Of a stretch of DNA of 64,000 nt, positions 1 to 8,976 are shown in pieces. A model generated the notes under the pieces. It was not told the DNA's origin, ran no database searches, and saw only the letters and a program-made list of their open reading frames with translations. The stretch comes from Streptomyces sp. 35G-GA-8. GTDB taxonomy: Bacteria; Actinomycetota; Actinomycetes; Streptomycetales; Streptomycetaceae. The stretch lies in assembly GCF_023534745.1 (NCBI RefSeq), contig NZ_JAMHJQ010000018.1:32718-96717 (forward strand), written 5' to 3'. The position numbers and the translations under genes are program-made. The first letter of the stretch is position 1. Each line of letters begins with the position of its first letter.

Positions 1-286
1 CGGTGGGCACACTCGCCCTCGCGCACGGCCGGGCCGCTTGTGCGGGCGGTGAAGGGGGGCGCGCAGGGATCGTGTCCGGGACGTAGAGCGTGATTTGTGG
101 CGCGCGAACGCCCGAACCAACGACAGGCCAGCGGCGCGCCGTAAATCATGCAGTCCCGGACGCGAACCCGGAGCGCACCCCGGCAACAACCCGCACCCGG
201 CCACGCATCCGCACCCCGCCGGAGGCGCACCGCACCCCGGCAACAACCCGCACCCAACCACCGGCCCCCGCCGAAACGAACCCCCC
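1..286. other. Left-edge region without a confident gene
   Basis: No convincing complete gene lies here. The plus frame starting at base 3 is open from the edge to a TAG at 84-86 and could be the last 27 codons of a gene entering from the left, but it is too short to judge. The rest is C/A-rich and holds a direct repeat (174-198 and 231-255). Longer plus-strand ORFs that begin here run into pfkA on the wrong strand and are its shadows. Confidence 0.4.
174..255. repeat. Pair of 25-bp direct repeats
   Basis: The 25-bp unit CGCACCCCGGCAACAACCCG-CACCC occurs exactly at 174-198 and 231-255, offset by 57 bp, just downstream of the pfkA stop codon. No coding frame or hairpin explains it. It may be a local duplication or noise in C-rich spacer DNA. 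Confidence 0.6.
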
Positions 287-1312
287 TCAGAACACAGACT
301 CCGCCTCGAACATCCTGTTCTCCGGCACCGTCTTCAGTTGCGTCACCGCCTCCGCCAGCGGCACCATCTCCACCGTCGTCCCCCGCAGCGCCGTCATCCG
401 CCCGAACTCCCCCCGGTGCGCCGCCTCCACCGCATGCCAGCCGAACCGCGTCGCCAGCACCCGGTCGTACGCCGTCGGCGTACCCCCGCGCTGGACGTGG
501 CCCAGGATCACCGGCCGCGCCTCCTTGCCGAGGCGGCGCTCCAGCTCCGCCGCCAGTACGTTGCCGATGCCCCGGAAGCGCTCGTGCCCGAACTGGTCGA
601 TCTCGCCCTTGCCGTACTCCATGGAGTCCTGCGCGGGATGCGCGCCCTCCGCGACGCAGATGACCGCGAACTTCTTGCCCCGCGAGAACCGCGCCTCGAC
701 CATCTTGACCAGGCTGTCGACCTCGAAGGGCCGCTCCGGCAGACAGATGCCGTGCGCGCCGCCCGCCATGCCGGACTCCAGCGCGATCCAGCCCGCGTGC
801 CGGCCCATGACCTCGACGACCATGACCCGCTGGTGGGACTCGGCGGTGGTCTTGAGCCGGTCGATCGCCTCCGTGGCGACCGTGACCGCCGTGTCGAAGC
901 CGAAGGTGCGGTCCGTGGAGTAGATGTCGTTGTCGATGGTCTTGGGGACGCCGACGACGGGCATCCCGGCGTCGGAGAGCAGCCGCGCCGCGGTCAGCGT
1001 GCCCTCGCCGCCGATCGGGATGAGCGCGTCGATGCCGTACCGGCGGGCCAACTCGGCGCAGTTCTCCGCCGCTTCGCGGAGCCGGCCGCGCTCAAGACGG
1101 GCCGAGCCGAGGATCGTACCGCCGCGGGCCAGGATGCCGCTGACGGCGTTCAGGTCCAGTGGCCGGAAGTGGCCGTCGAGCAGCCCCTTGAAGCCGTCCT
1201 CGAAGCCGATGACCTCATCTCCGTGCCCGGTCATGGCCCGGTGCACGACCGAACGGATCACTGCGTTGAGGCCCGGACAGTCGCCGCCTGCGGTGAGAAC
1301 TCCGATACGCAT
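287..1312 (-). CDS. pfkA: 6-phosphofructokinase
   Basis: PfkA phosphorylates fructose-6-phosphate to the 1,6-bisphosphate in glycolysis. The 341-residue protein starts MRIGVLTAGGDCPGLNAVIR, the N-terminal nucleotide loop, and carries RGGTILGSAR, IGGEGTLTAA and PKTIDND. The ATG at 1312 is chosen because family homology begins there; the open frame runs 49 codons further upstream without it. The combination GGEGT plus PKTIDND (Lys where E. coli PfkA has Gly) resembles the pyrophosphate-related group III enzymes. The homologous S. coelicolor PfkA2 is nevertheless reported to use ATP, so I infer ATP. It is divergent from pta-ackA and close to pyk, which groups lower glycolysis and acetate metabolism. 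Confidence 0.95.
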   Translation of the reverse strand: MRIGVLTAGGDCPGLNAVIRSVVHRAMTGHGDEVIGFEDGFKGLLDGHFRPLDLNAVSGILARGGTILGSARLERGRLREAAENCAELARRYGIDALIPIGGEGTLTAARLLSDAGMPVVGVPKTIDNDIYSTDRTFGFDTAVTVATEAIDRLKTTAESHQRVMVVEVMGRHAGWIALESGMAGGAHGICLPERPFEVDSLVKMVEARFSRGKKFAVICVAEGAHPAQDSMEYGKGEIDQFGHERFRGIGNVLAAELERRLGKEARPVILGHVQRGGTPTAYDRVLATRFGWHAVEAAHRGEFGRMTALRGTTVEMVPLAEAVTQLKTVPENRMFEAESVF

Positions 1313-1707
1313 CGTGCTGTGTCTCCTGCTCGCTAGTGCTCGCCAGTGCTGTGCTTGTCCGGGAAAGGAGGGCCCCGGGCTTGAGCGGTCCGATCCTCCC
1401 ACGGGTGATCCAGGCCACGTGCCGACCGCTCGGGCGGCGATCGCGGCTCCGGCGGTCACGCCGGGCGGTGCCCGGATGCCCGGTCAGGGGGTCCGTTCGG
1501 CGGGCGGGAACGGTCCGACCTGGGGTTTTCCGGTGCCGGGGGGCGTCTCGTACTCCCCGGGCGACTTAACCACCCCCGGAGGTATTGTCAAGAGGGCATT
1601 GCCACCCTAACGGGAATCGCTGATCACAGGAGCCGGGACCTCCTACGGGCCGCGGGGCCACCCCGTCGGAGTGGGACGTCCCCATGAACAGGGACGGGAG
1701 AGCACGC
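1313..1707. promoter_or_regulatory. Divergent pfkA/pta promoter region
   Basis: This 395-bp spacer separates the divergent pfkA and pta starts and must hold both promoters. On the plus strand TTGTCA (1585-1590) lies 17 bp before TAACGG (1608-1613), a good -35 with a poor -10. Next to the pfkA start there are short tandem copies of GTGCTCGC/AGTGCT. I found no clear palindrome for a known regulator. Confidence 0.4.
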
Positions 1708-3783
1708 GTGACGCGCAGCGTGTACGTGACCGGGATCGACCGCGGGGACGGCCGCCAGGTCGTGGAGCTGGGGGTCATGGAGCTACTGACCCGGCAGGTG
1801 GACCGGGTGGGGGTCTTCCGTCCGCTGGTCCATGACGGTCCCGACCGGCTCTTCGATCTGTTGCGGGCCCGCTACCGGCTGTCACAGGATCCGGCGACGG
1901 TGTACGGACTCGACTACCACGAGGCGTCCGCGCTCCAGGCCGAGCGGGGCACCGACGAGTTGGTCTCGCGGCTGGTCGAACGGTTCCACCGGGTGGCGCG
2001 GGAGTACGAGGTCGTGCTCGTGCTCGGTACGGACTTCGCGGCGACGCAGCTGCCCGACGAGCTGTCGCTCAACGCCCGGCTCGCCAACGAGTTCGGCGCG
2101 TCGGTGATACCCGTGGTGGGCGGCAAGGGGCAGACGGCCGAGTCCGTACGGGCCGAGGCGCGCAACGCCCACCGCGCGTACCAGGTGCTGGGCTGCGATG
2201 TGCTGACCATGGTCGTCAACCGGGTGGCCGCCGAGGACCGCGAGGCGATCGCCGAGGGGCTGGCGGCCCAGCTCCCGGTGGACTGTTACGTACTGCCGGA
2301 CGAGCCGGCGCTGGCGGCCCCGACGGTGGCCCAGATCACCGCGGCCCTGGGGGGCACGGTGCTGCTCGGGGACGATTCGGGCCTGGCAAGGGACGCGCTG
2401 GACTTCGTCTTCGGCGGCGCGATGCTGCCGAACTTCCTGGGTGCGCTGACCCCCGGGTGCATGGTGGTCACCCCCGGGGACCGTGCCGATCTGGTCGTGG
2501 GGGCGCTCGCCGCCCACTCCGCGGGGACACCGCCCATAGCGGGGGTGCTGCTCACGCTGGACGAGCGTCCCGGGGACTCGATACTGACCCTGGCGGCGCG
2601 GCTCGCGCCCGGCACTCCGGTGGTGTCGGTGCCCGGCCGCTCCTTCCCCACGGCCACCGAACTCTTCGGGCTGGAAGGGAAGTTGAACGCCGCGACGCCA
2701 CGCAAGGCGGAGACGGCGCTGGGTCTGTTCGAGCGGCATGTGGACACCGGGGCGCTGCTGGCCCGGATGTCGGTGGCGCGCAGCGGCCGGGTGACGCCGA
2801 TGATGTTCGAGCACGAACTGCTCGAACAGGCCCGCGCGCACCGCCGTCGTGTCGTCCTGCCCGAGGGCGCGGAGGAACGTGTGCTGCGCGCCGCCGATGT
2901 GCTGCTGCGCCGCGATGTGTGCGAGCTGACGCTGCTGGGCGACACGGATGTCATCCGTAAGAAGGCGGCCGACCTCGGTATCGATCTCTCCGCGACACAG
3001 CTGATCGATCCGGCCACCTCCGAGCTGCGCCAGTCCTTCGCGGAGCGGTACGCGCAACTGCGCGCCCACCGGGGCGTGTCGGTGGAGCTGGCGTACGACG
3101 TGGTGGCGGACGTCAACTACTTCGGCACGCTGATGGTGCGGGAGGGGCTGGCCGACGGCATGGTCTCCGGTTCCGTGCACTCCACGGCCGCCACCATCCG
3201 GCCGGCCTTCGAGATCATCAAGACGCGGGCGGACGCCTCCATCGTCTCGTCGGTCTTCTTCATGTGCCTCGCCGACAAGGTGCTGGTGTACGGCGACTGC
3301 GCGGTGAACCCGGATCCGGACGCGGCGCAGCTCTCGGACATCGCCGTCCAGTCCGCCGCCACCGCCGCCCGTTTCGGGGTCGAGCCGCGGATCGCGATGC
3401 TCTCGTACTCCACGGGTACGTCGGGCTCGGGCGCGGATGTCGACAAGGTGCGCGAGGCCACGGAGCTGGTGCGGGCGGCGCGGCCGGATCTGCGGATCGA
3501 GGGGCCGATCCAGTACGACGCGGCGGTCGAGCCGTCCGTGGCGGCGACCAAGCTGCCCGAGTCGGAGGTGGCGGGCCGGGCGACGGTGCTGATCTTCCCC
3601 GACCTGAACACCGGCAACAACACCTACAAGGCCGTGCAGCGCTCGGCGGGAGCCGTGGCCGTGGGCCCGGTGCTCCAGGGGCTGCGCAAGCCGGTCAATG
3701 ACCTTTCGCGCGGGGCGCTCGTGCAGGACATTGTGAATACGGTCGCCATCACGGCCATCCAGGCGCAGGGCGAGGGCGCGTGA
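1708..3783 (+). CDS. pta: Phosphate acetyltransferase
   Basis: Pta interconverts acetyl-CoA and acetyl phosphate, feeding acetate kinase. It is the long form: an N-terminal P-loop-related domain with a DRTGG-like middle (about residues 1-360) fused to the catalytic PTA_PTB domain, which begins near [20 protein letters not shown] and contains [14 protein letters not shown] and the conserved [16 protein letters not shown] prefer the GTG at 1708 (691 aa) because GGGAG lies about 10 bp before it. An in-frame ATG at 1684 would add 8 residues. The stop overlaps the ackA GTG by four bases, so the two are translationally coupled. Confidence 0.95.
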   Translation: MTRSVYVTGIDRGDGRQVVELGVMELLTRQVDRVGVFRPLVHDGPDRLFDLLRARYRLSQDPATVYGLDYHEASALQAERGTDELVSRLVERFHRVAREYEVVLVLGTDFAATQLPDELSLNARLANEFGASVIPVVGGKGQTAESVRAEARNAHRAYQVLGCDVLTMVVNRVAAEDREAIAEGLAAQLPVDCYVLPDEPALAAPTVAQITAALGGTVLLGDDSGLARDALDFVFGGAMLPNFLGALTPGCMVVTPGDRADLVVGALAAHSAGTPPIAGVLLTLDERPGDSILTLAARLAPGTPVVSVPGRSFPTATELFGLEGKLNAATPRKAETALGLFERHVDTGALLARMSVARSGRVTPMMFEHELLEQARAHRRRVVLPEGAEERVLRAADVLLRRDVCELTLLGDTDVIRKKAADLGIDLSATQLIDPATSELRQSFAERYAQLRAHRGVSVELAYDVVADVNYFGTLMVREGLADGMVSGSVHSTAATIRPAFEIIKTRADASIVSSVFFMCLADKVLVYGDCAVNPDPDAAQLSDIAVQSAATAARFGVEPRIAMLSYSTGTSGSGADVDKVREATELVRAARPDLRIEGPIQYDAAVEPSVAATKLPESEVAGRATVLIFPDLNTGNNTYKAVQRSAGAVAVGPVLQGLRKPVNDLSRGALVQDIVNTVAITAIQAQGEGA

Positions 3784-5081
3784 GCACCGCCGCCCGCGAC
3801 GATGACCACGATTCCATGACTACGACAGAAGGCCGACAGCCCGTGACCGCGCACTCCCCCGCCACCCGTGTCCTCGTCCTCAACTCCGGCTCCTCGTCGG
3901 TGAAGTACCAACTGCTGGAGATGCGGGACAGCTCCCGGCTCGCGGTCGGTCTGGTGGAGCGCATCGGCGAGGAGACCTCGCGGCTGGTGCACACCCCGCT
4001 GGCCGGAGGGCCCGGGGGGAAGCGCGAGCGTACGGGGAGAATCGCCGATCACGCGGCGGCGCTTGAGGCGGTCGCGGACGAGCTGGCGCGCGACGGGCTG
4101 GGGCTCGACTCCCCCGATCTGGCGGCCATCGGCCATCGCGTCGTCCACGGCGGGCTGGAGTTCAGCGAGCCGACCCTCATCGACGACGCCGTGCTGAAGG
4201 AGATCGAGCGGCTGGTGCCGGTGGCGCCGCTGCACAATCCGGCGAACCTGATCGGTATCCGTACGGCGCGGGAGCTCCGTTCCGATCTGCCGCAGGTGGC
4301 GGTCTTCGACACCGCGTTCCATACGACGATGCCGGAGTACGCCGCGCGGTACGCGATCGACACCGCGACGGCCGACGCGCACCGTATCCGCCGCTACGGC
4401 TTCCACGGCACCTCGCACGCGTATGTCTCCCGGAAGACCGCCGAGTTGCTCGGCAAGGATCCGTCCGAGGTGAATGTGATCGTGCTGCACCTCGGCAACG
4501 GCGCGTCGGCGTCCGCCGTCGAGGGCGGGCGGTGCGTGGACACCTCGATGGGGCTGACTCCGCTGGAGGGGCTGGTGATGGGGACGCGGTCCGGCGACAT
4601 CGATCCGGCGGTCACCTTCCATCTGAAGCGTGTCGCCGGAATGTCCGTTGACGAGATCGATGAACTTCTGAACAAAAAGAGTGGTCTGGTCGGCCTCTGC
4701 GGGGACAACGACATGCGGGAGATCCGCCGCAGGGTCGACGAGGGCGACGAGCGGGCGGCTCTCGCTTTCGACATCTATATCCACCGGTTGAAGAAGTACA
4801 TCGGCGCTTATACCGCGGTTCTCGGGCGGGTGGACGCGCTGGTCTTCACGGCGGGTGTGGGTGAGAACGCGGCGCCGGTGCGGGAAGCTGCCGTCGCAGG
4901 TCTGGAGAGTCTTGGCCTGGCGGTGGACGCGGAGCGCAATACCGTACGTTCCGACGAGCCGCGGATCATCTCTCCGGAGTCCGCCGGGACCGTGGTCGCC
5001 GTGGTCCCGACGGACGAGGAGCTGGAGATCGCGCAACAGACCTTCGCACTGGTCGTCGAGGATCGAGCAGTCGACGCCTGA
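3780..5081 (+). CDS. ackA: Acetate kinase
   Basis: AckA makes ATP and acetate from acetyl phosphate, or runs in reverse. The family pattern is clear: VLVLNSGSSSVKYQL near the N-terminus, GHRVVHGG, HNPANL, DTAFHTTMP, RRYGFHGTSH, VIVLHLGNGASASAV, and GDIDPA. The open frame begins at a GTG overlapping the pta stop (433 aa). In-frame ATG 3816 and GTG 3843 are also possible, and the latter would give 412 aa, closer to the usual length and starting just before the first strand. The 74-bp gap to pyk means pyk may have its own promoter. Confidence 0.95.
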   Translation: MSTAARDDDHDSMTTTEGRQPVTAHSPATRVLVLNSGSSSVKYQLLEMRDSSRLAVGLVERIGEETSRLVHTPLAGGPGGKRERTGRIADHAAALEAVADELARDGLGLDSPDLAAIGHRVVHGGLEFSEPTLIDDAVLKEIERLVPVAPLHNPANLIGIRTARELRSDLPQVAVFDTAFHTTMPEYAARYAIDTATADAHRIRRYGFHGTSHAYVSRKTAELLGKDPSEVNVIVLHLGNGASASAVEGGRCVDTSMGLTPLEGLVMGTRSGDIDPAVTFHLKRVAGMSVDEIDELLNKKSGLVGLCGDNDMREIRRRVDEGDERAALAFDIYIHRLKKYIGAYTAVLGRVDALVFTAGVGENAAPVREAAVAGLESLGLAVDAERNTVRSDEPRIISPESAGTVVAVVPTDEELEIAQQTFALVVEDRAVDA

Positions 5082-5155
5082 GCGGGCACCCGCCCATTTG
5101 TACTTTCCACCAGACGGAATATTCCGCATCGAAACAAACCGATAGGATCCGCCTC

Positions 5156-6586
5156 ATGCGCCGTTCCAAAATCGTCTGCACACTGGGCCCCGCCGTCGAC
5201 TCGTACGAGCAGCTGAAGTCGCTCATCGAGGCCGGTATGAATGTGGCCCGACTCAACATGAGCCACGGAAGCCACCCGGAGCACCAGGAGCGGTACAACC
5301 GCGTGCGGAAGGCGGCCGAGGACACCGGCCGCGCCGTGGGTGTCCTCGTCGACCTCCAGGGCCCCAAGATCCGTCTGGAGACCTTCGCCGAGGGCCCGGT
5401 CGAGCTGGTGCGCGGTGACGAGTTCACCATCACCACCGAGGATGTCGCCGGCGACAAGTCCATCTGCGGCACCACCTACAAGGGCCTGCCCGGGGATGTC
5501 TCCAAGGGCGACCAGATCCTGATCAACGACGGCAATGTCGAGCTGCGGGTGGTCGAGGTCGACGGCCCGCAGGTCAAGTCCATCGTCATCGAGGGCGGGG
5601 TGATCTCCGACCACAAGGGCATCAACCTGCCGGGCGCGGCGGTCAATGTCCCCGCCCTGTCCGAGAAGGACATCGAGGACCTGCGCTTCGGTCTGCGGAT
5701 GGGCTGCGACATGATCGCGCTCTCGTTCGTCCGCGACGCGCACGACGTACTGGACGTCCACAAGATCATGGACGAGGAGGGCCGCCGGGTCCCCATCATC
5801 GCCAAGGTCGAGAAGCCGCAGGCGGTCGCCAACATGGAGGCCGTGGTCGCGGCCTTCGACAGCGTCATGGTGGCGCGCGGCGACCTGGCCGTCGAGTACC
5901 CGCTCGAAAAGGTCCCGATGGTGCAGAAGCGGCTGATCGAGCTGTGCCGCCGCAACGCCAAGCCGGTGATCGTGGCGACCCAGATGATGGAGTCGATGAT
6001 CACCAACTCCCGCCCCACCCGCGCCGAGGCGTCCGATGTCGCGAACGCGATCCTGGACGGCGCGGACGCGGTCATGCTCTCCGCCGAGTCCTCGGTGGGC
6101 GCGTACCCGGTCGAGACGGTCAAGACGATGTCGAAGATCGTGGTCGCGGCCGAGGAGGAGCTGCTCTCCAAGGGCCTCCAGCCGTTGGTCCCGGGCAAGA
6201 AGCCGCGTACCCAGGGCGGTTCGGTGGCCCGCGCCGCCTGTGAGATCGCGGACTTCCTGGGCGGCAAGGCGCTGGTCGCCTTCACCCAGTCCGGCGACAC
6301 GGCCCGCCGCCTCTCCCGCTACCGCGCGGCCCAGCCGATCCTGGCCTTCACGACGGACGAGTCCACCCGTAACCAGCTCACCCTGAGCTGGGGCGTGGAG
6401 TCCTTCATCGTGCCCTGGGTGAGCAGCACGGACGCGATGGTCGATCTGGTGGACGAGGAGCTGCTGAAGCTCCAGCGCTACAACGAGGGCGACGCCATGA
6501 TCATCACCGCCGGCTCCCCTCCCGGCGTCCCCGGCACCACGAACATGGTCCGCGTCCACCACCTGGGCGGCGGCGACCGCGACTGA
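5156..6586 (+). CDS. pyk: Pyruvate kinase
   Basis: Pyruvate kinase converts phosphoenolpyruvate and ADP to pyruvate and ATP. The 476-residue protein opens with MRRSKIVCTLGPAVDS and has NVARLNMSHG, DLQGPKIR, the catalytic-lysine strand IIAKVEKPQA, and VMVARGDLAVEYPLEKVP, where many homologues read GDLGVE. The C-terminal domain follows ARAACEIADF. The start is preceded by AGGATC. A strong hairpin follows the stop. Streptomycetes usually have two pyk genes; the position beside pta-ackA matches the S. coelicolor SCO5423 copy, from memory. Confidence 0.96.
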   Translation: MRRSKIVCTLGPAVDSYEQLKSLIEAGMNVARLNMSHGSHPEHQERYNRVRKAAEDTGRAVGVLVDLQGPKIRLETFAEGPVELVRGDEFTITTEDVAGDKSICGTTYKGLPGDVSKGDQILINDGNVELRVVEVDGPQVKSIVIEGGVISDHKGINLPGAAVNVPALSEKDIEDLRFGLRMGCDMIALSFVRDAHDVLDVHKIMDEEGRRVPIIAKVEKPQAVANMEAVVAAFDSVMVARGDLAVEYPLEKVPMVQKRLIELCRRNAKPVIVATQMMESMITNSRPTRAEASDVANAILDGADAVMLSAESSVGAYPVETVKTMSKIVVAAEEELLSKGLQPLVPGKKPRTQGGSVARAACEIADFLGGKALVAFTQSGDTARRLSRYRAAQPILAFTTDESTRNQLTLSWGVESFIVPWVSSTDAMVDLVDEELLKLQRYNEGDAMIITAGSPPGVPGTTNMVRVHHLGGGDRD

Positions 6587-6622
6587 GGCGTACGCCCGAC
6601 GCGGTGACGCGCTTGTACGGCC

Positions 6623-6654
6623 GTGGGCCGCGCCCTTGAGGGGGCGCGGCCCAC
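6623..6654. terminator. Hairpin terminator between pyk and 58-aa ORF
   Basis: GTGGGCCGCGCCC (6623-6635) pairs perfectly with GGGCGCGGCCCAC (6642-6654) around a 6-base loop. It lies 36 bp after the pyk stop and 27 bp after the stop of the convergent small ORF, so it can serve both strands. Confidence 0.8.
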
Positions 6655-6680
6655 AGTCGCTTCGCCGTAAGGGCGCCGGA

Positions 6681-6857
6681 TCAGTCCTCGTCCGCCGACG
6701 GGGGTGCCAACTCCACGAGCAGCGAACCCAGTTCACCCCGCGCGTGAGCCATCTCCAGGACGCGCGTCATCGCGGGAACCCCCGCGTACCGGGTGATCAC
6801 CAGATCGAAGACGGCGTCGAAGTGCTCGGTTCTGACACGGTGCAGCGGATCACCCAT
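6681..6857 (-). CDS. Small hypothetical protein, 58 aa
   Basis: An ATG at 6857 with AGAAGA about 4 bp upstream opens a 58-codon frame. An in-frame TGA lies just before it, which fixes the start. The product begins MGDPLHRVRTEHFDAVFDLV and ends LVELAPPSADED. It is soluble, probably mostly helical, and ends acidic. I do not recognise a family. Hairpins bracket the frame on both sides, which suggests an independent unit. Confidence 0.5.
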   Translation of the reverse strand: MGDPLHRVRTEHFDAVFDLVITRYAGVPAMTRVLEMAHARGELGSLLVELAPPSADED

Positions 6858-6920
6858 AGATCTTCTTCAATCTCTTGATGACGTTGTCCTCGTTCGCCGC
6901 CCCGCGAGCCGCGGGAACGG

Positions 6921-6955
6921 CTGTGGCCCGCACCGGCCGGCGGTGCGGGCCACAG
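6921..6955. terminator. Hairpin terminator after secreted-protein gene
   Basis: CTGTGGCCCGCACCG (6921-6935) and CGGTGCGGGCCACAG (6941-6955) form a perfect 15-bp stem with a 5-base loop. It sits 30 bp beyond the stop of the minus-strand gene at 6985 and probably ends the three-gene envelope operon. Confidence 0.8.
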
Positions 6956-6984
6956 TCCTCCCCGCGGCTCACGGGGGATTCAGG

Positions 6985-8358
6985 TCAGTTCGTGAGGTAG
7001 TTCTGGAGGCCGGGGACCGTGAGCGTGCCGCCGAACTGGCCCGCCTGGGTCACCTCGACGTCGGTGAAGAAGGCGAACGGGATGTTCAGCGGGGGCGGGG
7101 TCTCCGGGCTGAAGGTGATCGGGATGAGGCCGAAGAGGTTGCCCTTGAGCCGTTCCGTGTACATTGTCACCTCGCCGTCGCGGATCGTGGACGTGGAGCC
7201 TTCGCGCGCCTTCACATGCGCCGTCCTGCCCTGGGGGTAGACGAGGGTCTGGTGCAGGTCCTTGATGTCCACCGAGGTGGAGGTGAACTTCAGCGCCTTC
7301 TTGATCTTGCCGCTGCCGGTCTTCACCTCGACGATCCCCTTGTAGTCCAGGCCACGCAGCGTCAGCAGTGAACTGTGCAGCGTCCAGGGGTCGTCGGGCA
7401 GCAGCGGAATGCCCTGCTCCTGCTCGGCCGCGGCCAGGGCCTCGGGGTCGGCCGTCGGGCAGGGGAAGGGCTCCTTGCCGTCCGCGCCCGCCGGGATGTC
7501 GTCGTCCTTACGGGCGTCGAGCCCCTTCGCGTCCTCGTCCAGCTCCTCGACCTCGGCGCCGACCTTGTCCGCCGCGTCCTTGATGGCGTCCTTGGTTTCG
7601 TCGACGGCCTTGTCGGCCGATGCGTCGCTCGTCCCCTTGTCGTCGGTGGAGCCGTCCGCCGGGCCCTCCGTCCCGGAACTCCCCGGCTCGGACGTCGGTT
7701 TCGTGGACGGTTCGGTGTCCGGCTTCCGTGTGGCGGAGGTACTGGGCGCCGGGCTGCTCGTCTTGCCCGTGTCCTTGTCCGGTACGCCGAGGAGGTCTCC
7801 CAGCGCGTCTCCCAGCCCCAGCGGGTCCAGCGGGTTCCTGGACTCCGTGGGGGCCGGGGTCGAGTCCGGTCCGGACGACTCGTCGGCGGGCCGCTCGTCG
7901 GCGGGCCGCTGCGAGTCCGACGTTGCGGAGTCCGAGGAACCTGAATCCCCGGATTCCGACGCTGAACTCCCGCTCGCCGTCGGCTCCGGCGACCCCGGCT
8001 CCGACGGTGACCCGCCCGGCTCCGGCGACGCCGACTCCGACGCGGTCGGCGTGGGACCGGGCGACTCCGACGCCGAGGCGGACGGCTCGTCCGAGCGGGT
8101 CACGCACGGCCCCGGCGCGAAGGGGATGTCCTTGCTGTCGTCGGCCAGCGCGAGCCGGGGCGTGAGCCCCATGCCCACGAAGACGGCCGTCGGCATCGCC
8201 GCCAGCGCCATCGCCTTGCCGGCGGGTATCTGGAGCTTGGTCAGGAGCGACTTCTTGGGGGCCGCGTGTCGCGGCCCTTTTCTCACCCGGGAATCATCGC
8301 CTCCGGCCGCGACTCGCTGCGTGCTGTCACCCCGCACTGTTCCTCCCGCCGTTGGCAT
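6985..8358 (-). CDS. Secreted Ser/Pro/Asp-rich hypothetical protein
   Basis: This 457-residue protein is predicted to be exported. A basic N-terminus is followed by a hydrophobic stretch ending in ALA near residue 71. Then come about 200 residues of Ser/Pro/Glu/Asp-rich low complexity (SASESPGPTPTASES-type), and a folded C-terminal domain of roughly 150 residues, from FPCPTADPEALAAA to VPGLQNYLTN. The C-terminal domain recurs in streptomycete proteins near DUF6230/DUF6114 genes; no enzyme motif is visible. The first 32 bp overlap the DUF6114 gene, and the GTG at 8337 is an alternative start. I infer an envelope protein with a spacer arm; its function is unknown. Confidence 0.75.
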   Translation of the reverse strand: MPTAGGTVRGDSTQRVAAGGDDSRVRKGPRHAAPKKSLLTKLQIPAGKAMALAAMPTAVFVGMGLTPRLALADDSKDIPFAPGPCVTRSDEPSASASESPGPTPTASESASPEPGGSPSEPGSPEPTASGSSASESGDSGSSDSATSDSQRPADERPADESSGPDSTPAPTESRNPLDPLGLGDALGDLLGVPDKDTGKTSSPAPSTSATRKPDTEPSTKPTSEPGSSGTEGPADGSTDDKGTSDASADKAVDETKDAIKDAADKVGAEVEELDEDAKGLDARKDDDIPAGADGKEPFPCPTADPEALAAAEQEQGIPLLPDDPWTLHSSLLTLRGLDYKGIVEVKTGSGKIKKALKFTSTSVDIKDLHQTLVYPQGRTAHVKAREGSTSTIRDGEVTMYTERLKGNLFGLIPITFSPETPPPLNIPFAFFTDVEVTQAGQFGGTLTVPGLQNYLTN

Positions 8359-8872
8359 GGGCAGTCGTATCCGTCACGTTCGGGTCCTCCCCGTCGCGCG
8401 GACCGGGGAAGAAGGGGTCACCGTCGCCGTCGGACTCCGGTGCCTCGTGGGGGGTGTCGAGCTCGACGGCCGGCCTGACCCACTTGTCGGGTGCCCAGGA
8501 GATCGAGAGCGCGCCGCCGAGCATGGCGAGCAGGAAGCCCAACAGGAAGCCGCCGATGTTGGAGACCGGGATCGATACCAGCGCCAGCAGAATGGCGGCG
8601 ACACCGGCGAAGACCCGGACGATGCTCTGGAACCACATCGTCAGGCCCAGGGTCACCAGCAGTACGCCGATGATCAGCGAACCCGCGCCGGCCGTGGTGG
8701 ACATGGCCAGGGTCAGATTGCCGAGATGGAGCTGGGCATAGGGGAAATAGGCGATCGGCAGCCCGCCGAGAAGAGTGAACAGACCCGCCCAGAACGGCCG
8801 GGCGCCACGCCAGGCGCGGAACCGAAGCCGCCAGTAGGTGAATCCGCGGGAACCTGTGGACTCGGCGCTCAT
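8327..8872 (-). CDS. DUF6114 membrane protein
   Basis: The product has 181 residues. After a basic start (FTYWRLRFRAWRGARPFWAG) there are about four transmembrane helices between residues 25 and 130, with GLFTLLGGLPIAYFPY first and NIGGFLLGFLLAMLGGAL last. The tail is acidic and rich in Pro/Asp. This matches the DUF6114 family, which has no assigned function to my knowledge. It lies between the DUF6230 gene (104 bp upstream) and the secreted protein gene (overlapping), so I infer the three products act together at the membrane. Confidence 0.8.
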   Translation of the reverse strand: MSAESTGSRGFTYWRLRFRAWRGARPFWAGLFTLLGGLPIAYFPYAQLHLGNLTLAMSTTAGAGSLIIGVLLVTLGLTMWFQSIVRVFAGVAAILLALVSIPVSNIGGFLLGFLLAMLGGALSISWAPDKWVRPAVELDTPHEAPESDGDGDPFFPGPRDGEDPNVTDTTAHANGGRNSAG

Positions 8873-8976
8873 GGAAAACAGCTCCCTGGAAAGCGGTATG
8901 CGGTATTGCGATCAGAGACGGGGGGACGGGTGGGCCGAACAGTCAGGGGACCGCCCGGCCCACCCGGCGGTGGTAT

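Noticed and set aside
95-1336. Plus-strand 413-codon open frame at the left edge
   Set aside because: It covers pfkA on the opposite strand and is rich in Arg/His/Pro with no domain. pfkA motifs settle the strand.
5082-5155. Riboswitch or attenuator before pyk
   Set aside because: Only 74 bp with no stable alternative hairpins visible; an ordinary promoter or readthrough from ackA is enough.
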